Part shown: piece by piece, positions 1 to 5,104 of the stretch
Position numbering within the stretch: position 1 is the stretch's first letter
How the letters are laid out: each line of letters begins with the position of its first letter
NCBI GenBank assembly: GCA_016200825.1
Contig: JACQEA010000228.1
Coordinates: forward strand, 1-5,503
DNA length: 5,503 nt
Source: Chloroflexota bacterium
Lineage (GTDB): Bacteria; Chloroflexota; Anaerolineae; UBA4142
Direction of reading: 5' to 3'
Position numbers and translations under genes: made by a program
Notes under the pieces: model-generated
Database searches by the model: none
Told to the model about the DNA's origin: nothing
Seen by the model: the letters and a program-made list of their open reading frames with translations, nothing else

Positions 1-2031
1 CTCATTCTTTTCATTTCCTTTCTCCTCGCGATTTATTGCACGCTCGCCGCGTATCTGGGCGCGCGGCGCGGCATTCCGCAACTGACCGCGAGCGCGCGCA
101 ATGGAATTCTCGCGTACACTGCGCTTACCTCGCTCGCGATGATCGCGCTTGTGATCGCGTTGCTCGCGCGCGATTTTTCGCTCGCGCTTGTTGCGAACGC
201 GACCAGCCGCGATTTGCCGACGCTCTACACCATCACCGCGCTGTGGTCGAATCAATCCGGCAGTTTATTATTTTGGTCGTGGATCCTTTCGCTTTATTCC
301 GCCGCAGTCGTGTTGTTGAAATGGAAACGCGAGCCCGCGTTAATGCAGTATGTCGTCGCGACGATTATGGCGCTCCAAACTTTTTTCGCGTTTTTGCTCG
401 CGTTCATCAGCAGTCCCTTCGCGCGCTTGTGGTTGGCCGGCACCAAAGTTAGCATTTCTATTTTTCCGCCAACCGGCGCGACACTTTTTATTCCGCCCGA
501 TGGCAACGGACTTAATCCGTTATTGCAACATCCCGCAATGGCGGGTCATCCGCCGCTTTTGTATTTAGGATACGTGGGATTTACAATTCCATTCGCGTTC
601 GCGATCGCGACCTTATTGAGCGGGCGTTTGGATTCCGCGTGGCTCGCGTCGATTCGGCGTTGGACGATTTTGCCGTGGCTTTTTTTGGCGATGGGTTTGA
701 TGGCGGGCGGACGGTGGGCGTACGATGTTTTAGGGTGGGGCGGTTATTGGGGCTGGGATCCGGTTGAGAACGCGGCGTTTATGCCGTGGCTGACCGGCAC
801 CGCGTTCATTCATTCCGTGATGGTGCAAGAACGCAAAGGCATGCTCAAAGTTTGGAATATGGGTCTCATCATCATCACGTTCGCGCTCGTGTTGATCGGA
901 ACATTTCTCACGCGCAGCGGCGTGATCACGTCGGTGCATTCGTTCGCGCAATCCGATATCGGCGCGTGGTTCTTGAGTTTCATCGCGGTCGTCGTTCTCA
1001 TTGCAACTTATTTGCTTTTTACGCGGCTCGCCGACCTCAAGAGCGAACGCGAAATTGATTCGCTTCTGTCGCGCGAAGCATTTTTTCTGTTGAACAATTT
1101 GCTTTTTGTCGGCGCGGCGTTCGCGATTTTGTGGGGCACGATCTATCCCCTGTTTAGCGAATTGATTTACAATACCAAGTTGACGGTGGGTCCGCCGTAC
1201 TTTAATCGCATCGTTGCGCCCATCTTTGGCGCGGTCTTGTTCGTGATGGCGATCATTCCGCTGATTGGCTGGGGCGGCGCGAGCGGCGCGAAATTATTGA
1301 ACAAACTCGCGCGTCCGTTCGCGATTTCTTTCGCGCTTGCCGTCGCGCTGTCCGCGCTCGGCATTCGCGATTTCGTCGCGCTCACCGGATATTTTATCGC
1401 GAGTTTGGTGCTCGTCGCGACCACATTCGAAATTGTCGAAGGCGCGCGTGCCCGCGCGCGCGCGACGCGCGAAAATATTTTATCCGCGCTGCGGGGTTTG
1501 TTCGCGCGCAATCGTCAACGCTACGGCGGTTATCTCGTGCATATCGGCATCGCGATCATGGCGATTGGAATTATCGGCTCGCAAGTGTACGCGGTGGACG
1601 CGACGCGCGCGCTCAAACTCGGCGAAAAATTTGTGTTGCGCGATTACACGTTGGAGTACGTCGCGCTCAATCCGTTTCAAACGCGCGGTGAAGCCGAGAT
1701 CACGTCCGCGCAGATCAACGTCACGCGCGATAACATATTGATCGCGACGCTCACGCCCGCGCGCGGTTTTTATCCGCGCCAACAAGATACGCAAACACTC
1801 CCCGCGATTTTTTCCACGCCGCAAGAAGATTTGTATGTGATCATCGCGGGGTGGGAAGATAATTTCGCGACGGTCAGTTTTCGCGCGTACGTTAATCCGT
1901 TGGTGTTTTGGTTGTGGTTCGGCGGATTGATCTTGATCCTCAGCACAATTCTCGCCGCGTTTCCCAATGCGCGCGTTGAAGAAAACGCGCGTGCGGCGTT
2001 GCCCAAAGGCGTTGCGCCCGAAGCGCGCTAG
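1..2031 (+). CDS. ccmF: CcmF/NrfE-family cytochrome c haem lyase subunit, 5'-truncated by the window edge
   Basis: Integral membrane protein that takes haem from holo-CcmE and, with CcmH/CcmI, attaches it to the CXXCH motif of apocytochrome c outside the cytoplasmic membrane. The frame is open from base 1, and residues before the first internal ATG (139) already align with the family's first membrane segment, so the true start lies upstream with perhaps 7-20 residues missing. 676 residues are visible (E. coli CcmF is about 647). In window numbering: HPPLLYLGYVG at 183-193, the tryptophan-rich haem motif WGGYWGWDPVEN at 246-257, and family histidines H183, H271, H313 and H514. The first three have the same spacing as E. 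coli H173, H261 and H303 (numbers from memory); the last matches H491. About 14-15 hydrophobic segments are visible, with an extracytoplasmic beta-rich loop near 545-640 and a last membrane segment NPLVFWLWFGG. No frameshift. Stop TAG at 2029. Family identity is very secure. Confidence 0.97.
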   Translation, partial: LILFISFLLAIYCTLAAYLGARRGIPQLTASARNGILAYTALTSLAMIALVIALLARDFSLALVANATSRDLPTLYTITALWSNQSGSLLFWSWILSLYSAAVVLLKWKREPALMQYVVATIMALQTFFAFLLAFISSPFARLWLAGTKVSISIFPPTGATLFIPPDGNGLNPLLQHPAMAGHPPLLYLGYVGFTIPFAFAIATLLSGRLDSAWLASIRRWTILPWLFLAMGLMAGGRWAYDVLGWGGYWGWDPVENAAFMPWLTGTAFIHSVMVQERKGMLKVWNMGLIIITFALVLIGTFLTRSGVITSVHSFAQSDIGAWFLSFIAVVVLIATYLLFTRLADLKSEREIDSLLSREAFFLLNNLLFVGAAFAILWGTIYPLFSELIYNTKLTVGPPYFNRIVAPIFGAVLFVMAIIPLIGWGGASGAKLLNKLARPFAISFALAVALSALGIRDFVALTGYFIASLVLVATTFEIVEGARARARATRENILSALRGLFARNRQRYGGYLVHIGIAIMAIGIIGSQVYAVDATRALKLGEKFVLRDYTLEYVALNPFQTRGEAEITSAQINVTRDNILIATLTPARGFYPRQQDTQTLPAIFSTPQEDLYVIIAGWEDNFATVSFRAYVNPLVFWLWFGGLILILSTILAAFPNARVEENARAALPKGVAPEAR

Positions 2032-2046
2032 ATTTTTTTCTCTCGC

Positions 2047-2054
2047 AAAAAGGA
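2047..2054 (+). promoter_or_regulatory. Ribosome binding site of the Uma2 gene
   Basis: AAAAAGGA lies 7 nt before the ATG at 2062. It is the clearest Shine-Dalgarno of the window and fixes the start of the Uma2 gene. It sits just after a T7 run (2033-2039) in the 30-nt gap behind ccmF. Confidence 0.7.
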
Positions 2055-2061
2055 TTTCGCT

Positions 2062-2616
2062 ATGGTAGTTGCCACTCGCGTCAAACTAAATTACGCCGAT
2101 TTACAATTGTTTCCCAATGATGGGAAGCGGCACGAACTCATTGATGGAGAACACATCATGACCCCTGCGCCCGAAACAAAGCATCAAGATACCGTCGGCA
2201 ATTTGTTCGCGCTTTTCCGCGGATTTGTTCGTCAAAACAAATTAGGGCGAGTCTTCGTTGCGCCGGTGGACGTTGTTTTTTCGGAGTATGATGTTATCGA
2301 ACCGGACATTGTTTTCGTTTCCGCAAATCGGAAACAGATTATCACCAAAACCAATATTCGCGGCGCGCCTGATCTCGTCGTCGAAATTTTATCGCCAAGC
2401 ACCAAAGAGATTGATCGCAAAACAAAATTCAAGCTCTACGAAAAGTACGGCGTGCGCGAGTACTGGATCATTGATCCCGATGCCGAGACGATTGAAATTT
2501 ACGCGTTGCGCGCCGAGGGCTATGTGTTGTTTCAAAAATTTTCGCGCGGCGATTCGGTGCGTTCGGATGTGCTGAGCGGCTTTGCTTGCATGGTGGATGA
2601 ACTTTTTGAAGTGTAG
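2062..2616 (+). CDS. Uma2 family (DUF820) putative endonuclease, PD-(D/E)XK fold
   Basis: 184 residues, the normal full length for Uma2 proteins. The family has a restriction-endonuclease-like fold and is found in large paralogous sets in Cyanobacteria, Chloroflexota and Planctomycetes; its cellular role is not established. Visible marks in order: HELIDGE at 24-30 followed by MTPAP (33-37), EPDIVFV at 80-86, PDLVVEILSPST at 103-114, D118 with K122 and Y126, and GVREYWIIDP at 130-139. By family pattern the likely metal/catalytic residues are D82, E108 and K122, all present, so it looks intact. The ATG has a strong ribosome binding site. It has no evident link to cytochrome c maturation and sits between ccmF and the next ccm-type gene. 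CGCG words are clearly sparser than in its neighbours, and a palindromic repeat begins 2 nt after its stop. Both fit an acquired gene. No toxin/antitoxin partner or transposase is adjacent. Confidence 0.93.
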   Translation: MVVATRVKLNYADLQLFPNDGKRHELIDGEHIMTPAPETKHQDTVGNLFALFRGFVRQNKLGRVFVAPVDVVFSEYDVIEPDIVFVSANRKQIITKTNIRGAPDLVVEILSPSTKEIDRKTKFKLYEKYGVREYWIIDPDAETIEIYALRAEGYVLFQKFSRGDSVRSDVLSGFACMVDELFEV

Positions 2617-2638
2617 CGTGTCATTCTGAGGAGCAGAT

Positions 2639-2686
2639 TCGCGGAGTTTATCCTGAGGAACGAAGGGCTCACTGTAAACTCTGCGA
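2639..2686 (+). repeat. Hairpin A of the palindromic element
   Basis: TCGCGGAGTTTA (2639-2650) pairs with TAAACTCTGCGA (2675-2686): 12 pairs including one G-T wobble. Inside it TGAG (2654-2657) can pair with CTCA (2668-2671), leaving a 10-nt loop. No T-run follows, so it is not a standard intrinsic terminator. Confidence 0.7.
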
Positions 2687-2726
2687 CGAAGAATCTTGTT
2701 ATTCGCTGGAACAACAAGACCCTTCG
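2687..2726 (+). repeat. Hairpin B of the palindromic element
   Basis: CGAAGAATCTTGTT (2687-2700) pairs with AACAAGACCCTTCG (2713-2726) at 12 of 14 positions, with two adjacent A-C mismatches and a 12-nt loop. It starts directly where hairpin A ends. Confidence 0.7.
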
Positions 2727-2789
2727 CGGAGTTTATCCTGACGAAGGAAGAGCTCGGTGACATTGTGATTCGATTGTTTTGGTTGAGTT

Positions 2790-2793
2790 GAGG
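2790..2793 (+). promoter_or_regulatory. Ribosome binding site supporting a TTG start
   Basis: GAGG (within TTGAGG, 2788-2793) lies 5 nt before the TTG at 2799. An in-frame TGA at 2784-2786 excludes any earlier start, and no ATG or GTG occurs before the membrane segment, so TTG is the start. Confidence 0.65.
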
Positions 2794-2798
2794 TTCTC

Positions 2799-3227
2799 TT
2801 GGAACTCCTCTTCATCGCGCTCGTCTTGCTCGGAATTTTTGCGTGGCTGGGCTATCCCTTTTTTACTTCCGCGCGCGAACGCGTAACCTCTGCCTCGCGA
2901 GCGACTGAATCTTTGCGGGCGCAACGCGATGCGGAATACGCCGCACTGCGCGATTTAGATTTCGATTTTCAACTCGGCAAATTGTCCGCGCGCGATTACG
3001 AAACACTGCGCGCGCAATCCAAACTGCGCGCGGCGCGCGTGTTGCAAGCCATCGACGCGCAAGGCGCGAATGATCCTCACGCGGAAATTAGCGCGGCGGA
3101 CGATTGGATCGAGCGCGCGGTCGCGCGATTGCGCGCGCAGACGCGCGCGGAATTAAACTGCGGCAATTGCGCGACCCCGTATCAGGCCGGCGACAAATTT
3201 TGTCGGCGGTGCGGGAACGCGTTATGA
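2799..3227 (+). CDS. Small membrane protein with CcmI-like segment and C-terminal zinc ribbon
   Basis: 142 residues, TTG start. Order of parts: one N-terminal membrane helix (about 3-22); a basic stretch RER (26-28), predicting N-outside/C-inside topology; a charged helical part with L50-RDLDFDFQLGKLSARDY-67 and R71; a second helical part (about 88-118); and a zinc ribbon with Cys at 121, 124, 135 and 138 (CX2C-X10-CX2C) ending in CRRCGNAL. The 'L-x-x-L-[DE]-x-[DE]-x-x-x-G-x-L-S-x-x-[DE]-Y' pattern resembles the cytoplasmic loop of proteobacterial CcmI/CycH, which also follows an N-terminal membrane helix. The second membrane helix and the extracytoplasmic TPR domain of CcmI are missing; a predicted cytoplasmic zinc ribbon stands instead. 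The stop overlaps the next gene (ATGA at 3224). A role in cytochrome c maturation is inferred from the motif and the operon. The zinc-ribbon protein is near certain, its CcmI relation moderate. Confidence 0.85.
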   Translation: MELLFIALVLLGIFAWLGYPFFTSARERVTSASRATESLRAQRDAEYAALRDLDFDFQLGKLSARDYETLRAQSKLRAARVLQAIDAQGANDPHAEISAADDWIERAVARLRAQTRAELNCGNCATPYQAGDKFCRRCGNAL

Positions 3228-4369
3228 AAAAATTTTTCTTGCTCGCGTTCAGTTTTTTTTGCGCGGCGATATACAGCGCGCCCGCGCAATCCGCCGCGCT
3301 GGGTTCGATCACAGGCCAAATTGTCAACGGCACGAAAGATGCGTCCGCATCGAGCGCGGCAAATCTGACGGTCACACTTTACACCGCGCTCGCCAACGCG
3401 ACGACGCCAATCACCACCACCGCGCGCAGTGATGTCAGCGGCAAGTTTGTGTTTACCAATCTCGATACACTCGCGGACACGCGCTATTTGCTCACCACCA
3501 CCTACGCCGACGTAGATTATTTTTCCGATCTGCTTTCATTCGCCGCGAATCAAACGTCACTGAATTCCTCTCTAACGATTCGCGAAACCACCACCGATCC
3601 ATCCGCCATTCGCGTTCAACAAACGCATTTTATTTTCAACGTCGGCACGCGCGTCTTCAACGTCGCGCAGATCATCGTGTTGCAAAACGCGAGCGATCGC
3701 ACTTACATCGGCGCGCCGCTCGCCGGTCCGCATCGCGCGACGCTGACGTTGCCCATTCTCGCGGGCGCGCGCAACATTCAATTTGAACGCGACGATGCGA
3801 ACGCGACGACGTTGCCAACCGAAAATGGTTTGACGTATACGCTTCCGATTTATCCCGGCGCGGAACAAATTGTTTACACATCGGAAGTGCCTTTTACGCC
3901 GCCGACGTATCAATTCGATTTGAAAATGCCGTTCGCTTCCGCGCAATTCCGGATTTTGTTGCAAGATGTGGGCGGCACGATTGACAGCGCGCAATTAGCC
4001 AAGCCGAGTCCGTTTGCCGCGCAAAACGGCCAAAAATTTTGGTTGACCTCCGCGCCGAATGTTTCGTCCGGTACAATGATTCATGCAACGTTTACAAATT
4101 TGCCCGCGTCAGTTGAAGATTCCAGCGCGCGCGCGCTGGATCTCAACGCGCCGCTCGTCAGCGGAATCGTGATGAGTGTCGCCGCGATCGGAATGCTCGC
4201 ACTTTTGGTTTTGCCATTCACGCGCCGCGCGCGCGCGCCGCGTCGCGACGAATTGTTGCAGACACTCGCGGATTTAGATGACGCGTTCGCCGCGCGCGAA
4301 ATCGCGGCGGACGATTATCGCGCCACGCGCGCGCGCGTGAAAGCCGAATTGATCGAGTTGGCGCGTTGA
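3224..4369 (+). CDS. Exported, C-terminally anchored beta-rich protein of unknown function in the ccm operon
   Basis: 381 residues. The ATG at 3224 is chosen over the longer in-frame opening from 3104 because it overlaps the previous stop by 4 bp (ATGA), has GGGA 7 nt upstream, and begins a typical signal peptide: MKK, hydrophobic 4-18, possible signal-peptidase sites after A21 or A24. Residues about 27-105 look like a carboxypeptidase-regulatory/transthyretin-type beta sandwich (GSITGQIVNG, then SDVSGKFVFTNLDT). Residues about 110-305 are beta-rich, rich in Thr/Ala/Asn, with no motif I recognise and no Cys. A membrane helix follows (about 311-331), then a basic RRARAPRR stop-transfer and a cytoplasmic tail whose LADLDDAFAAREIAADDYRA (348-367) matches the CcmI-like segment of the preceding protein. 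The bulk should therefore lie outside the membrane with the tail inside. Its place between two ccm-type genes and the shared tail suggest a part in haem lyase assembly or apocytochrome handling; this is inference. Confidence 0.9.
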   Translation: MKKFFLLAFSFFCAAIYSAPAQSAALGSITGQIVNGTKDASASSAANLTVTLYTALANATTPITTTARSDVSGKFVFTNLDTLADTRYLLTTTYADVDYFSDLLSFAANQTSLNSSLTIRETTTDPSAIRVQQTHFIFNVGTRVFNVAQIIVLQNASDRTYIGAPLAGPHRATLTLPILAGARNIQFERDDANATTLPTENGLTYTLPIYPGAEQIVYTSEVPFTPPTYQFDLKMPFASAQFRILLQDVGGTIDSAQLAKPSPFAAQNGQKFWLTSAPNVSSGTMIHATFTNLPASVEDSSARALDLNAPLVSGIVMSVAAIGMLALLVLPFTRRARAPRRDELLQTLADLDDAFAAREIAADDYRATRARVKAELIELAR

Positions 4370-5079
4370 GCGATACATTGATCGCGGTTGAAAATTTAGA
4401 TAAAGTGTACGGCGCGCGGTGGGCGCTGCGCGGCGTTTCGTTTCGCGTTGCGCCGGGTGAGATTGTTGCGCTCGTGGGACCGAACGGCGCGGGCAAAACT
4501 ACTTTGCTGCGCTTACTCGCGACGCTCACGCGTCCGAGCGCCGGCGCGATTCACATCGGCCGCATTCCGACGAACTCGCACGCGGCCGCGGCGCGCCGCG
4601 CGATTGGTTTTGTGGGGCATCAAACTTTTTTGTACGATAATTTAACCGCGCGCGAAAATTTAGAATTTTACGCGCGGCTCTATGGTTTAGTGGACGCGCG
4701 CGCGCGGGTGCGCGCGGTCGCGCAAGAAGTTGGGATTGAGAATCGGTTGGAGGATGTGACCGGCACGTTATCGCGCGGATTGCAACAGCGCGTCACGCTG
4801 GCGCGCGTGATTCTGCATCAGCCCGCGGTCTTGTTGCTCGACGAGCCGTACACGGGATTGGACCAACTCGCGGCAAACCGGTTGGACGCAATTTTGCGTA
4901 ATGCTAAAGAGGAAGGGCGCGCGGTTTTTTTCTCGACGCATGATTTAGAGCGCGGGCTGACGGTGTGTGATCGCGCGTTAATTTTGAACAAGGGCCGCTT
5001 GACGCACGATCTACCGCGCGCGGCGTGGAGTAATCGCGCGGGGTTTATGGAGATTTACGCGCGGGTGTTGAATAATTGA
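4366..5079 (+). CDS. ccmA: CcmA, ATP-binding subunit of the haem/CcmE-release ABC complex
   Basis: 237 residues; with CcmB and CcmC it forms the complex whose ATP hydrolysis releases holo-CcmE from CcmC, acting at the cytoplasmic face. Complete ABC ATPase: Walker A GPNGAGKT 38-45, Q-loop region around GHQTFLYDNLT 84-94, signature LSRGLQQR 135-142, Walker B LLLDEP 156-161, D-loop GLD 164-166, and switch histidine H192 in STHD. The signature reads LSRGLQQR rather than the common LSGGQ. Start: TTG at 4366 overlaps the previous TGA by 4 bp (TTGA), suggesting translational coupling; a second in-frame TTG at 4378 with GAG 7 nt upstream would give a protein 4 residues shorter. Calling it CcmA rather than a generic ABC ATPase rests on its short single-domain form and on CcmB directly downstream. 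Confidence 0.94.
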   Translation: MSDTLIAVENLDKVYGARWALRGVSFRVAPGEIVALVGPNGAGKTTLLRLLATLTRPSAGAIHIGRIPTNSHAAAARRAIGFVGHQTFLYDNLTARENLEFYARLYGLVDARARVRAVAQEVGIENRLEDVTGTLSRGLQQRVTLARVILHQPAVLLLDEPYTGLDQLAANRLDAILRNAKEEGRAVFFSTHDLERGLTVCDRALILNKGRLTHDLPRAAWSNRAGFMEIYARVLNN

Positions 5080-5097
5080 GGTTTGAATAATTGAGGG
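5068..5097 (+). repeat. 15-bp tandem duplication across the ccmA stop codon
   Basis: TTGAATAATTGAGG occurs at 5068-5081 and again at 5083-5096, a period of 15 bp with only the last base of the unit differing (T against G). The first copy contains the ccmA stop TGA (5077). The second copy supplies most of the gap to ccmB and part of its ribosome binding site. Confidence 0.85.
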
Positions 5098-5099
5098 AG
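5094..5099 (+). promoter_or_regulatory. Ribosome binding site of ccmB
   Basis: AGGGAG lies 5 nt before TTG 5105. It favours TTG 5105 over GTG 5099, which would overlap the site, and over GTG 5123, which has no such motif at the right distance. Confidence 0.6.
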
Positions 5100-5104
5100 T
5101 GTGT

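Larger units (their letters stand above)
2638..2741 (+). repeat. Exact 19-bp direct repeat pair inside the element
   Basis: TTCGCGGAGTTTATCCTGA occurs at 2638-2656 and again, identical, at 2723-2741. Because the first copy forms the left arm of hairpin A, the second copy can compete for the same partner strand (2675-2686). The similarity fades past the repeat, where both copies continue into GAAGG-rich sequence. Confidence 0.85.
2619..2762 (+). repeat. Palindromic intergenic repeat element (REP/MITE-like), about 144 bp
   Basis: Non-coding block between the Uma2 stop and the next gene. The ends are short inverted repeats, TGTCA (2619-2623) and TGACA (2758-2762), and the left end reads TGTCATTCTGAG, a sequence typical of dispersed intergenic repeats in several phyla including Chloroflexota (from memory). 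Inside are two adjacent hairpins and a 19-bp direct repeat. No transposase is encoded, and no clear target-site duplication was found. It may be a non-autonomous mobile element or a REP-type sequence, and its hairpins could weaken read-through or affect mRNA stability. The strand is given as + only for convenience. Confidence 0.7.

Noticed and set aside
2014..2039. Possible intrinsic terminator at the end of ccmF: GCGC (2014-2017) and GCGC (2023-2026) followed by T7 (2033-2039)
   Set aside because: The stem has only 4-5 pairs and six bases separate it from the T-run; in such a CGCG-rich sequence this pairing is expected by chance.
2062..2616. Uma2 as part of a toxin-antitoxin or defence system
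   Set aside because: No partner gene, methylase, helicase or defence marker lies next to it; both neighbours are ccm-type genes.
2638..2741. CRISPR-like repeat-spacer arrangement from the 19-bp direct repeat
   Set aside because: Only two copies, 66 bp apart, embedded in palindromes, with no cas genes.
2389..2763. Reverse-strand reading frame across the Uma2 end and the repeat element
   Set aside because: No recognisable domain; its 3' two thirds are antisense to conserved Uma2 codons and the rest is palindromic repeat.
2762..2798. Promoter for the zinc-ribbon gene in the TTGTGATTCGATTG region
   Set aside because: No -35/-10 pair with acceptable spacing can be defended by eye.
3104..3223. 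Longer in-frame start for the exported protein at 3104
   Set aside because: It would add 40 Arg/Ala-rich residues that are the shadow of the zinc-ribbon gene and would bury the signal peptide; ATG 3224 has the 4-bp overlap and a ribosome binding site.
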